Positions 54,546 to 62,859 of a stretch of DNA of 64,000 bases are shown in pieces. Made by a program: the position numbers and the translations under genes. The notes under the pieces were generated by a model. That model was given only the letters and a program-made list of their open reading frames with translations, was not told the DNA's origin and did no database searches. The stretch's first letter is position 1. The number at the start of each line of letters is the position of its first letter. This DNA comes from Streptomyces noursei (GTDB lineage Bacteria > Actinomycetota > Actinomycetes > Streptomycetales > Streptomycetaceae). The stretch covers positions 8,308,001 through 8,372,000 of the forward strand of contig NZ_CP070326.1 of the NCBI RefSeq assembly GCF_016917755.1, written 5' to 3'.

Positions 54546-55667
54546 TCAAGTCGCCGGCTGGCCCGGATCGCCCTGCCCGCCGCAGAACACCTCGTTGACG
54601 AGCCGTTGTTGGGCTTTGTGGAACGCTGGCGCCATGGACAGGTCGGCGTCGTCCACACAGGTCAGCCCGGCGGTCAGGGTCTTGCTGCCGTCGGGTGTGC
54701 TGTACATCAGCGCCACCGAGCCCATGGTGGCGCCGTTGTGGTGGAAGACGGTGCCGCCACCCGGGCCCGTGTCCTGCGCGAACACCCCCAGGCCGTAGCC
54801 GACGGTTGCCTCCGGCGTACGCATCTCGGTCAGCAGCTCGGCCGGCAGGAGCCTGCCGCCCATCAGTGCGGAGAAGTACGTGTGCAGATCCTGAGTGGTC
54901 GAGATCATGTCGCCGCCGGCCGAAACCCAGGAGGGGTTGTGACGGGTGACATCGACCGTCTTCTCCCGCCCGGCATCCTCATAGCGGTAGTAGCTGTGGT
55001 TGTGGGGCTCGGGGATCTCCGGCGAGGTGCCCGGCGCCACGGTGCCGGTCATCCGCAACGGCCCCAGGATCAGCCGCTGCAGCTCCTCGGCGAACGCACG
55101 GCCGGTGACCTTCTCGATCACCAGGCGGGCCAGCACGTAGTTGGTGTTGGCGTAGCTCCAGCCCGTCCCCGGCGCAAACCGTGCCGGCTTGGACAACGAC
55201 AGCCGCACCAACTCTTCGGGCGGGTAGGTGTGGAATCGGTTGTCCACCCACTCCTTGCCCTGCCAGGGGACTCCCGGCACGATCGTCCCGTCCTCGTAGA
55301 GCTCGCCGGTGTGGTTGAAGATCCCGCTGGTGTGCTGCAGCAGCATCCGTACCGTGATCCGCCGGTCCAGGCCGAACTCGGGCAGATAGCCATCGGCCGG
55401 GGCGTCCAGGCCGATCCTGCCCTCCGCCACCAGCAGGAGCACCAAGGTCGCAACGAAGTTCTTGGTGGTGCTGCCGGTGCGGAAGTGCCCGTTGGTCAGC
55501 GGCTTGCCGCTCTGGCCCAGCTCGCGCGCCCCGGCGCTGCCGACCCACTCCCCTTGCTCGTCGTTCACCCGCAGCTGCACCCCGAGGAAACCGGTTTCGA
55601 CGATCTCCTCGATCGCCTTCTGCAGCTCCGGGCGATTCTGCCCCTGGTCGGAAGGGATGATGGACAT
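54546..55667 (-). CDS. serine hydrolase (class C beta-lactamase/penicillin-binding fold)
   Basis: 373 residues. SxxK motif S66-T-T-K69 (GHFRTGSTTKNFVA), YxN motif in GWSYANTNYVLARL and HNG in VFHHNGATMGSV in place of KTG. It has no signal peptide, so this is likely a cytoplasmic esterase/D-aminopeptidase-like member rather than a true beta-lactamase. ATG at 55667 with GGAGCAAC before it. The broken MerR gene lies 170 bases downstream on the same strand; its former target may include this gene. Confidence 0.88.
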   Translation of the reverse strand: MSIIPSDQGQNRPELQKAIEEIVETGFLGVQLRVNDEQGEWVGSAGARELGQSGKPLTNGHFRTGSTTKNFVATLVLLLVAEGRIGLDAPADGYLPEFGLDRRITVRMLLQHTSGIFNHTGELYEDGTIVPGVPWQGKEWVDNRFHTYPPEELVRLSLSKPARFAPGTGWSYANTNYVLARLVIEKVTGRAFAEELQRLILGPLRMTGTVAPGTSPEIPEPHNHSYYRYEDAGREKTVDVTRHNPSWVSAGGDMISTTQDLHTYFSALMGGRLLPAELLTEMRTPEATVGYGLGVFAQDTGPGGGTVFHHNGATMGSVALMYSTPDGSKTLTAGLTCVDDADLSMAPAFHKAQQRLVNEVFCGGQGDPGQPAT

Positions 55668-55899
55668 GTTGCTCCTTCACAGCCGTTGCGCCCGGGTCGT
55701 CCTCGGGCCGCTGCGACGAGCTTTCACCCTGCCCCAAGGTCAACCTCAACCGTGCGCTGGCTCACAGTCGGTCGCCTTGGAGGTTGGAACGGTTTCGGGA
55801 GCAGGACGCCGCCCCGTCTGTCCCGGCCCCCCTACCCTCCACCGATTCCGACGACTCTCCGCTTCGACGCGGTCCCGCGCCGGGCCAGACAGCCCCTGC

Positions 55900-56571
55900 C
55901 TAGGCTTTGCGGGCGAGCAGTTGAACTTCCTGGAACTGCCGTCGGTCGGTGGGCTGCGGCTCGCGCACCATCCGGGCCACCTCGGCCAACTCGAACGTGC
56001 GCAGCATCGCGGCAAGGTGATCCGGCGACCACCGATAGGCCGGCGCGACTGCGTGATCGAAGACCTGAGTCGGGTGAGACGGACCATCGCTCGCCGAGAA
56101 GCCGATCAGAAGGTGGCCGCCAGGTGCCAGCACGCGACGGAACTCCGCCAAGATGGCGGGGAGTTCCTGCGGTGGAGTGTGGATGATGGACCAACGCGAG
56201 AGTACGCCGCCCAGCTCGCCGTCGGCGACGTTCACCGCGGCCATCGAGCCCACCTCGAACCGTAGCCCGGGATAGGCGTGTCGAGCCTGCTTGATCATCT
56301 CAGGAGAGGCATCAATCCCGAACACCGCCAGCCCCAACTCCTCCAGATGGGCGGTGATATGGCCGGTTCCGCACCCCAGGTCCGCGACCTGACCGTCGCC
56401 ACCCGCGCGTACGACCTCGGCGAAGGCACTCAAGATCGCGCGGTCCAGCGGCCTGTCATTCAGCTCGCCGTGGAAGAGCTGCGCATACAGAGGGGCGGCG
56501 GCGTCGTAGGCGTCGCGGGTGGCAGTGAGGGCATCGTGTTCGACCATGCTTGCCACAGTAGTTCCTGACAT
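55900..56571 (-). CDS. class I SAM-dependent methyltransferase
   Basis: 223 residues. Motif I VADLGCGTGHITAHLEELG with motif II VFGIDASPEMIKQARHAYP, then GVLSRWSIIHTPPQELPAILAEFRRVLAPGGHLLIGF (motif III/post-motif region). Typical of small-molecule methyltransferases. The ATG at 56571 has GGAG seven bases upstream; an internal ATG at 56547 is possible. It diverges from a LysR gene 92 bases away and may be its target. Confidence 0.9.
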   Translation of the reverse strand: MSGTTVASMVEHDALTATRDAYDAAAPLYAQLFHGELNDRPLDRAILSAFAEVVRAGGDGQVADLGCGTGHITAHLEELGLAVFGIDASPEMIKQARHAYPGLRFEVGSMAAVNVADGELGGVLSRWSIIHTPPQELPAILAEFRRVLAPGGHLLIGFSASDGPSHPTQVFDHAVAPAYRWSPDHLAAMLRTFELAEVARMVREPQPTDRRQFQEVQLLARKA

Positions 56572-56663
56572 CGGGAATCTCCGCCGGCGGAACTGGGTTA
56601 CCGGCTATTACAACGATCACACCAGGATGGACCGCGGTGCACCGCAGAGAGGGACGGGAGCCG

Positions 56664-57560
56664 ATGAGTCTTCGTCAGTTCGAGTACGCCCTGGCCGTTG
56701 CCGAGCAGGGCTCGGTGACCGCAGCGGCGGAACTGCTGCACGTTGCTCAACCATCGGTGTCCCAGCAGATCCGCGGCCTGGAGCGGGACCTCGGCGTGCA
56801 ACTCTTCGCCCGCACACCGAGCGGACTGGTGCCCACCGTGGTCGGCCGCGCGTTCCTGCGGGACGCCGAGGTCGCGGTGAGTGCGGCGCGGCGGGCGAGG
56901 GCGACGGCGCGGTCCGGTGCCGATGAGCTGGTGGGCGAGCTGACGGTCGCGGTGCAGTTGGGCTTTGGCACACGGCAGCTGCCAGGCGCGCTGAGCGCGT
57001 TGCGTCGCCGTTTCCCGCGGCTGGAGGTGACCGTCTTCGAGGAGCCCGGCTCCGCCGAGTTGGATCGGCTGGGGCGCCGCGGAGCGCTGGACCTCGCCCT
57101 GATGGCGGCATGCGAGCAGAGCCCCGCCGACGCCCACCACCTCGGCGACGAGGAGTTCGTCGTGGTGTTGGGCGCCGGACACCGGCAGCTCGCCGCGGAC
57201 CGGGTCCAGCTGCGCGAACTGGAGGGAGAACCGTGGGTGAGGTTCGACCGCGACAGCGCGCTCGACGGCGTGCTGCTGGACGCGCTGCGCAACAACGATC
57301 TGACCCCGACCACGGTCGCCCGCGTGTCCCAGACGGCGACGGCCGTGCGCTGGGCCGCCCACGGGCTGGGAGTGACGCTCGTCCCGGCCTCTGCGGTGCC
57401 CCACGGTCACGAGCACCTTGTGCGCCCTGTGTTCCCGGCCGTGTCCCAGCCCGTCCTCGCCGTGGTACGGCCCGGCCCGGGCCCGGCGGAGATGGCCTTG
57501 CTCGAACTCCTCCGTCAGGAGACCTGGTCCGAGTCCGCTCTCTTCTCACCTGCGTCCTGA
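56664..57560 (+). CDS. LysR-family transcriptional regulator
   Basis: 298 residues. DNA-binding domain at the start (MSLRQFEYALAVAEQGSVTAAAELLHVAQPSVSQQIRGLERDLG), followed by an effector domain with LGVTLVPASAVP near the C-terminus. GGGACGGGAG precedes the ATG at 56664. Divergent from the methyltransferase gene. Ligand not deducible. Confidence 0.9.
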   Translation: MSLRQFEYALAVAEQGSVTAAAELLHVAQPSVSQQIRGLERDLGVQLFARTPSGLVPTVVGRAFLRDAEVAVSAARRARATARSGADELVGELTVAVQLGFGTRQLPGALSALRRRFPRLEVTVFEEPGSAELDRLGRRGALDLALMAACEQSPADAHHLGDEEFVVVLGAGHRQLAADRVQLRELEGEPWVRFDRDSALDGVLLDALRNNDLTPTTVARVSQTATAVRWAAHGLGVTLVPASAVPHGHEHLVRPVFPAVSQPVLAVVRPGPGPAEMALLELLRQETWSESALFSPAS

Positions 57561-57606
57561 CGGCTGCGAAGAAAGCGGGCGGGCATGAATTCCCCTCGTC
57601 GAAAAT

Positions 57607-57693
57607 GACGTCCCGGAGTACCGGAATACTGAAACACCGAGATGCCGGAAGACCGAAAGTTCGGAACGCCGGAACGCCGGAACGCTGTCGACA
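57607..57693. repeat. short CCGGAA-type repeats after LysR gene
   Basis: ACCGGAATACTGAAACACCGA then CCGGAAGACCGAAAGTTCGG and three GGAACGCC units form a degenerate 7-9 base repeat field between two convergent genes. No clean hairpin is seen. Confidence 0.5.
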
Positions 57694-58512
57694 TCAACCT
57701 CTGTGGAATTCACCGCCGTCGACGACGAGATTGCTCCCGGTCAGCCAGCTCGCCTGCTCGGACACGAGGAACAGCACCGCGTGGGCGATGTCGTCGGGCT
57801 GGCCATCACGCCCCAGCGGCACGGTGCTGTTGTCCTGGTTCGCCGCCGCGGTGTCTTTCTGGTCCGGTGCCACGGTGTTGTTCTGGTCGGGCGGCGCGTC
57901 CAGGCGAGCCCACTGCTCCCGCGTCTCTTCGCCGCCGGGGGTGGCGGTTCTGCCGGGAGAGACGGTGTTGACCCTGATCCCGAACGGGGCCAACTCCAAG
58001 GCCAGTCCCCGGCTGTAGTTCTCCAGCGCCGCCTTCGCCGCCGTGTAGTGCAGGAACGGCGCTACCGGCGCGGGGACCACGGCCGAGGAAACATGCACGA
58101 TCATCCCCGAACGCCGTTCCCGCATCCCCGGTGTCAGCAACGAGTCCAGCCGTACCGACGCCAGGAAGTTCAGGTCCAGCGCCTCCTGCCACTCCTCATC
58201 GGGGATGGCCGAACTGCCCTTGTGCGGCCGCGCCCCGCCCGCGTTGTGGACCAGGACGTCCACCCCGCCGAGCATCTCCTGCGCGGCCGCGGCGAGCGCC
58301 TCCGCTCCAGCCCGGGTCCGCACGTCGGCCTCTACGAAGGTGGCCCCCTCCGGCACCGTGCTCGACGCCGACCTGGCAGTCGTGAGCACCTCGGCACCCG
58401 CCTCCAGGAGTCGGCGCACGACGGCCGCTCCGATTCCGCGAGAACCACCCGTCACCAGCGCCCGCTTTCCCTCCAGTTCCCGCTTTCCCGATCCGTTCTC
58501 ATTCGTAGCCAT
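57694..58512 (-). CDS. short-chain dehydrogenase/reductase with inserted PDQ-rich loop
   Basis: 272 residues. NAD(P) motif ALVTGGSRGIGAAVV (TGxxxGIG), NAG in VLVHNAGGARP, Ser in VHVSSAVVP, YxxxK as HYTAAKAALENY, and the end SWLTGSNLVVDGGEFHRG. Between the PGRTATPGG turn and GRDGQPDDIA lies an extra 25-residue low-complexity insert (DAPPDQNNTVAPDQKD... ) that normal SDRs lack; it sits in the substrate loop. The ATG at 58512 has a GGTGGT-type signal. The region upstream holds a 21-base palindrome. Confidence 0.87.
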   Translation of the reverse strand: MATNENGSGKRELEGKRALVTGGSRGIGAAVVRRLLEAGAEVLTTARSASSTVPEGATFVEADVRTRAGAEALAAAAQEMLGGVDVLVHNAGGARPHKGSSAIPDEEWQEALDLNFLASVRLDSLLTPGMRERRSGMIVHVSSAVVPAPVAPFLHYTAAKAALENYSRGLALELAPFGIRVNTVSPGRTATPGGEETREQWARLDAPPDQNNTVAPDQKDTAAANQDNSTVPLGRDGQPDDIAHAVLFLVSEQASWLTGSNLVVDGGEFHRG

Positions 58513-59012
58513 ACCACCGGCCCTTTCCATCGCGTCGTTGTCCGCTCGACGGGAAAAGTGGAACCCACGTGCACAGAGCGCGAAAATTCGGAGATATCGC
58601 GATGAGCAACTCGTCGAGCCGTCGAGCCATTTCACGGTAGGTCCGGAGGAGAACGAGAGGCAAAGACGAAATGTCAGCAGAGGCCATAGGGAATCCCTAT
58701 GGCGTCCCGGAACCTCCGTCAGGGAGCCGAGCTGGACGCAGAGGGGCTGGTGGGCGAGCCGGCCGCACCCCGCGGCCGGAGCGGCGGCAACACCGGCGGC
58801 CTGGCATCGAGGGGCTCCGCAGAGGGCGCATCACCGGACAGTGCGTTTCTCGTTTCAGGCACCGTCGGACGAGACGGACGCCGACGCCCTGTGCAGCAGC
58901 CGGGAGTTCGAGCACCACGCGGTTTCACCATGCACCGCTCGGCGGTTCGGCGCCCGGGTTCGCATTCTTCGCTTCCCCGGGCGCCGGGCGGCCGTCGGCT
59001 GCACGCGCCGCG
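58513..59012. other. 500-base region without a gene
   Basis: No convincing coding frame. GCCATAGGG-AAT-CCCTATGGC, a perfect 9-bp dyad (58683-58703), is a candidate operator 171 bases upstream of the SDR start. CCGGCCGC-ACCCC-GCGGCCGG (58759-58779) is a hairpin that could end transcription of the minus-strand gene at 59013. Confidence 0.6.
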
Positions 59013-59303
59013 TTACGCGGCCTCGGCGAGGATCCGCTCCACTGCCGGGGAGCGAGGCCGGAAGACGTCGAGGAGGCCGATGGTGCGCAAGGCGGGAGCG
59101 AGTTCCCGCATCTGCGTGACGAGGGCTGCGTACTCGGGGGTGCCCTCGGTGAGGTCGTCCAGCCGTACGGCGTTGGCGACGAATGCGGCCACCGAACCCT
59201 TGCGGACGGTCAGCCCGTTGATCGCGGTCGAGTCGATGCCCTCGGGCAGGACATCTTCGGGGCGCACGGCGGGCTGGTGCGGGCGGGAAGACGAATGCGA
59301 CAT
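59013..59303 (-). CDS. small protein of unknown function, 96 residues
   Basis: A helical protein: RPEDVLPEGIDSTAINGLTVRKGSVAAFVANAV, then EYAALVTQMRELAPALRTIGLLDVF ending VERILAEAA. I do not recognise it; the sequence has normal codon use and no signal peptide. AAGGACAG before the ATG at 59303. It is divergent from a MarR gene, and three identical palindromes lie in the shared upstream region, so it is probably the main target of that repressor. Confidence 0.7.
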   Translation of the reverse strand: MSHSSSRPHQPAVRPEDVLPEGIDSTAINGLTVRKGSVAAFVANAVRLDDLTEGTPEYAALVTQMRELAPALRTIGLLDVFRPRSPAVERILAEAA

Positions 59304-59357
59304 GACTGTCCTTTGCGTGGTTGCACGTTGGCGTGCGCTGGCGTGTTCGGGCATTTG

Positions 59358-59421
59358 CGTGCTTGATGCACGTGCTTTCTGCACGCAATTGACGGTAGCA
59401 GGACTCCGTGCTTTTTGCACG
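59358..59421. promoter_or_regulatory. triple CGTGC-N5-GCACG palindrome array
   Basis: The dyad CGTGC-N5-GCACG occurs at 59358-59372, 59371-59385 (sharing two bases with the first) and 59407-59421. A related everted element (GCACG-TTGG-CGTGC) lies at 59323-59336. The last copy ends 13 bases before the MarR start. This is the expected layout of a MarR operator region. Confidence 0.85.
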
Positions 59422-59433
59422 TATCATCGAGGG

Positions 59434-59907
59434 GTGAGCGAAACGACACGTGACAGCACGTCCGCCGCCCGCGTGGCCGCAGCCATCGGGGCACTGACCC
59501 TGCGGGCCACCCGTGCCGGGCTCTACGGCCGGTTGACCTCCAAAGTGGAGGGCGTGGACGCCACGACCTACCCGGTGTTGTCCGGGCTCGCCCGCGTGGG
59601 TCCCGTCACCGCCACCAAGCTGGCCGAGGCGATCGGGATGGACCGCACCGTCACCACCCGTTACGCGACCAGGCTGCAGGAGGCCGGGCTGGTCGCCCGT
59701 CGCCCCGACCCCGCTGACGCCCGCGCAACCAGGTTGGCCCTCACCGTTGAGGGCGAGCGGGCGGTCACGGCGTTGCGCGGGGCGTTGGAGTCCTTCCTGG
59801 CGGAGGAGATGGCGACGTGGCCTTCAGGCGAGGCTGACGCCTTCGCCATGCGCCTGGAGCGTCTGACGGAGTCGCTCGCCCAGGGCGAGGCGGACCGTTC
59901 GCACTGA
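59434..59907 (+). CDS. MarR-family transcriptional regulator
   Basis: 157 residues. Winged helix: TTYPVLSGLARVGPVTATKLAEAIGMDRTVTTRYATRLQEAGLVARRPDPADARATRLALTVEG, with the wing D-x-R intact. The GTG at 59434 is preceded by GAGGG. Three palindromes lie just upstream in the divergent promoter region, so autorepression together with control of the 96-residue gene is likely. Confidence 0.92.
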   Translation: MSETTRDSTSAARVAAAIGALTLRATRAGLYGRLTSKVEGVDATTYPVLSGLARVGPVTATKLAEAIGMDRTVTTRYATRLQEAGLVARRPDPADARATRLALTVEGERAVTALRGALESFLAEEMATWPSGEADAFAMRLERLTESLAQGEADRSH

Positions 59908-60351
59908 TGCGGGTCACCAACTCCGCCTCGCGGCGGGCGATGCGGAGTTCTTCGAGGGCCGATGGGAGGCGTTGCCGCAGGTACGGAAAGAGACGCCCCC
60001 GTCGGCGACGACCAGATCGAGGCTCTCTCCCCTTCCGGGCTCGCCTTCCTGACCTGCGCCCCGGACTTCTCGCCGCCGAGCGGCCATCGGACGGAGAAGG
60101 CACTCGTCGACGGCTGCGTACTGAGCGACTACTTCCCGACCTGATCCATTCGGCAGCGCGGCCCTGACGTACGGCCGGGCGCCACGGCCGGACCCTCCCG
60201 AGCATTGCCCCAGCCCCACTCACGCACGACAAGGGACTGGACGCAGCGAGCAGGCGGGCCGCCCGGGCGCCCGGCCGCGCTGGCTTTCCCGGCCCGCGTG
60301 GGGAACCCGACCGGCGGAGGGAAAGCCCGCGGCTGCACGGTCAGCTTCGCC
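59908..60351. other. convergent region without a gene
   Basis: About 440 bases between the MarR stop and the GbsR-like stop. GC-rich inverted sequence near 60252-60275 (GCGGGCCGCCCGGGCGCCCG) could serve as a two-way terminator. A 60-codon plus-strand frame ending at 60144 is not convincing. Confidence 0.5.
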
Positions 60352-61137
60352 TCATGGTGCGGGCGTCGGGGCGGTGGCTCGTCCGTCGTCTGAACTCGGC
60401 TCGGCGGTGCCGTCCGGGGTCGATTCGGTTCTGGCGTAGAGGACTTCGCGACCCTGCTCCGCGGCGCGGATGAGTCCTTCGCTGACGAAGTCGAGGAAGC
60501 GGGCGGCATTCTCCAGGCGGGTGGCGGCCGGGGTGCCGCGGCCCAGGATGCCGACGCCCTGCCGTGCGATCTCGATGAACTGGTCGTTGGCCCGGGCACT
60601 GCGGATCATCGCCTGGTACCAGAGGTCGTCATCGACGACGTAGCGCTCGCGGCGGTGCCGTTCGTCCCGTTCCCGGCGAACGAGGTCCTGACTCTCCAGG
60701 AAGGTGATCGCCTTGGAGATCGACGCCGGGCTGACCTGGAGGCGCTGGGCGAGTTCGGAGGCGGTGAGGCTGCCGGTGTCGGTGGTGTACAGGCAACCCA
60801 GCACCCGGGCCATCATCTTGGGCAGGCCCGAGACCATGTAGACGGTGGTGAGGGCCTCTTGGTAGTCGCGCACGGCCTCGGCGTCGCGTCCGTATGCCTG
60901 CGGGGACGTCTGTGATCCTCGGGGTACGGCCTGCCTGCGTCCGTGGGTGCGCTGCTGGGTGGCGCGGTGGGCCAGGTCGGCGCGGTAGCCGGCGGGTCCG
61001 CCGTTGCGCATCACCTCACGCGTGATCGTGGAGGTCGGCCGGTCGAGACGGCGGGCGATCTCGGCGTAGGCCAGGCCGTCCGCCAGTCCCGTTGCGATCT
61101 GCTGGCGTTCGGTCTGGGTGAGCCTGCCTCCCGGCAT
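60352..61137 (-). CDS. GbsR/MarR-like regulator with IS30-type N-terminal helix-turn-helix
   Basis: 261 residues with two DNA-binding parts. Residues 1-60 match the HTH_38 domain of IS30 transposases (GRLTQTERQQIATGLADGLAYAEIARRLDRPTSTITREV); residues about 85-170 form a GbsR/MarR winged helix (SLTASELAQRLQVSPASISKAITFLESQDLVRRERDERHRRERY). The rest is helical. AAGGGGGTC precedes the start; GTG 61140 is an alternative. It is divergent from a DUF4097 protein gene, a pairing seen often in Streptomyces, and an inverted repeat TGCAACGA/TCGTTGCA lies between. Confidence 0.88.
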   Translation of the reverse strand: MPGGRLTQTERQQIATGLADGLAYAEIARRLDRPTSTITREVMRNGGPAGYRADLAHRATQQRTHGRRQAVPRGSQTSPQAYGRDAEAVRDYQEALTTVYMVSGLPKMMARVLGCLYTTDTGSLTASELAQRLQVSPASISKAITFLESQDLVRRERDERHRRERYVVDDDLWYQAMIRSARANDQFIEIARQGVGILGRGTPAATRLENAARFLDFVSEGLIRAAEQGREVLYARTESTPDGTAEPSSDDGRATAPTPAP

Positions 61138-61224
61138 CACGACCCCCTTCGTGCCCCACGGATGCTCCGTGGGGCTGCTCGATGTTCCGTTACACCGTCA
61201 CCATAGCGTTCACCTTCAACATAT

Positions 61225-61275
61225 TGCAACGACCAATCGCTCTATCGTTGCATTAAGCGAGAAGGCGTTGCAATG
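61225..61275. promoter_or_regulatory. TGCAACGA inverted repeat between GbsR-like and DUF4097 genes
   Basis: TGCAACGA (61225-61232) and TCGTTGCA (61245-61252) with a 12-base spacer; a further half site GCGTTGCAAT at 61266-61275. AT-rich compared with neighbours. Likely operator of the divergent regulator. Confidence 0.7.
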
Positions 61276-61414
61276 ATTACTCCGCTTTCACCTGCATGAA
61301 TGCCGCCTGGAAGCAAAACCGCCATTGCCGCTACCAAGAAAGCAACGTAGCGTTTCCATCATAAGGAAACAGCAAGCCGTCGGCAGTCGAGCCGTAAGCA
61401 CCAGGGAGAGCACG

Positions 61415-62074
61415 ATGCAGAAGTACAACACCCCCGCCCCGATCTCCGCCGTCCTGAACATCCCCGCGGGACGCGTCCAGTTCATCGCCGCGGACCGCGC
61501 CGACACCACCGTCGAGATCCTGCCCGTGAACGCTTCGAAGAGCCGCGACGTGAAGGCGGCGGAGCAGACCACGGTGGAATACGCCGACGGAGTTCTGCGG
61601 ATCGCGAGTTCGGCGAAGGACCAGTACTTCGGTCCCTCCGGATCCGTCGAGGTGACGGTCAAACTGCCCGCAGGTTCCGGCATCGAGGCCAAGACGGCCA
61701 GCACCGAACTGCGCACCGTCGGCCGCCTCGGCGATGTCGTCTTCGAAGGCGCGTACCGCCAGATCAAGTTGGACGAAGCCGCCAGCATCCGCCTCACCGC
61801 GATCGACGGCGACGTCGAGGTCGGCCGGTGCGGCCCGGCGGACGTCAGCACCGCCCACGGCGACATCCGTATCACCGAGGCCACCGGCGGCAAGGTCACC
61901 CTCCACACCCACTCCGGGGACATCACCATCGGCGCCGCCGCCGGCGTCTCCGCCGCTCTGGACGCCAGCACCAGCCACGGCCGCATCAACAACGCCCTCA
62001 AGAACAACGGCACCACCGAACTCGACATCACCGCCACCACCCCCAACGGCGACATCACCGCCCGAAGCCTCTGA
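61415..62074 (+). CDS. DUF4097-family beta-strand repeat protein
   Basis: 219 residues: a run of short beta repeats (VEVTVKLPAGSGIEAKTAS, VEVGRCGPADVSTAHGDIRI, KVTLHTHSGDITIGAAAG, LDITATTPNGDITARSL), the adhesin-like DUF4097 fold. No signal peptide or anchor is seen, so it is probably cytoplasmic; function unknown. GGGAGAGC precedes the ATG at 61415. Paired divergently with the GbsR-like regulator, presumably its repressor. Confidence 0.85.
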   Translation: MQKYNTPAPISAVLNIPAGRVQFIAADRADTTVEILPVNASKSRDVKAAEQTTVEYADGVLRIASSAKDQYFGPSGSVEVTVKLPAGSGIEAKTASTELRTVGRLGDVVFEGAYRQIKLDEAASIRLTAIDGDVEVGRCGPADVSTAHGDIRITEATGGKVTLHTHSGDITIGAAAGVSAALDASTSHGRINNALKNNGTTELDITATTPNGDITARSL

Positions 62075-62199
62075 CCCGCCCCTCCCTCCCCCGCGTTCGG
62101 CGCAAGGGCCACCCTGGGCCGGACCGTCCAGCCCTGAGGGCGCCACGGACCGTCCCATGCGAGTTGTGGAGACTGGGGATGGCGCACGCTCTGGGGCGA

Positions 62200-62560
62200 T
62201 GTTCACCTTCGACATCGCTCCCGCCGAGCTCTTCGACGAACGCGCCCGGCAGTTCGCCGCCTGGGGCATTCCCGCCCCGACCGTCTCCCGGGCGCTGGCC
62301 GTCGACGCCGGCACCCGGGCGCCCCGTGGCCTACCTGGGCCTGAGCTTCGGCGGCCACTGGGCGGTCGAACTGGCCATACAAGGCGTGGTCGACGCGGCG
62401 GTGGACATCGGCGGGCCGACCGGCCGGGCACCACGGTGTGGCTCGTGCCGGGCGCCACCCACTGCGCCGCCGAACACATACGCCCGCTGCCGGCAGCCAC
62501 CTGGGTCTGGCTGCTGACGCGACCGGCCTTCCGCCGCCACCCCACAGCCCGCAGCGCCTG
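62200..62560 (+). pseudogene. alpha/beta hydrolase (FrsA-like) remnant
   Basis: Pieces of one protein occur in three frames: MFTFDIAPAELFDERARQFAAWGIP, then the nucleophile elbow VAYLGLSFGGHWAVELAIQGVVDAAVDIGGP and later TTVWLVPGATHCAAEHI with the His. At least two frameshifts and an internal deletion of well over 200 residues are needed to explain them. No product expected. Confidence 0.7.
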
Positions 62561-62859
62561 ATCCGGCTCGTGAGCGGCCCGATGCACGACGGGCCCGCGC
62601 ACTGCCGACGCGGCGATGCGGCGATGCGGCGATGCGGCAACGCGGCGTCGGCCGCCGCCGGCTACCGCGACACGGACGCGATCCACACCCCAGACCGGCG
62701 CGACATCCGTGCCGTACGGACCGGGCAGGGGGGGCGGCGTCGAACGTCGCGTCCGCCACCGAGCAACTCGGGGTGTTCCCGGAGGTGCTGGCCGAGCACC
62801 TGAACCGGCCGGAGGGGGCGCGAGAGCGGCACAGCGAGGCTCGGTGCCGTACCACCGCG
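62561..62859. other. region with 8-bp repeats, no gene
   Basis: CGGCGATG is repeated three times at 62611-62634 with degenerate copies after it. No gene seen between the hydrolase remnant and the phosphatase stop. Confidence 0.55.

Noticed and set aside
54546..55667. Annotation as an antibiotic-resistance beta-lactamase
   Set aside because: The motifs are of the class C/serine hydrolase fold, but KTG is replaced by HNG and no signal peptide is present, so resistance is not supported.
59962..60144. Short plus-strand frame of 60 codons
   Set aside because: No start signal, no recognisable motif and unremarkable codon pattern in a convergent intergenic region.
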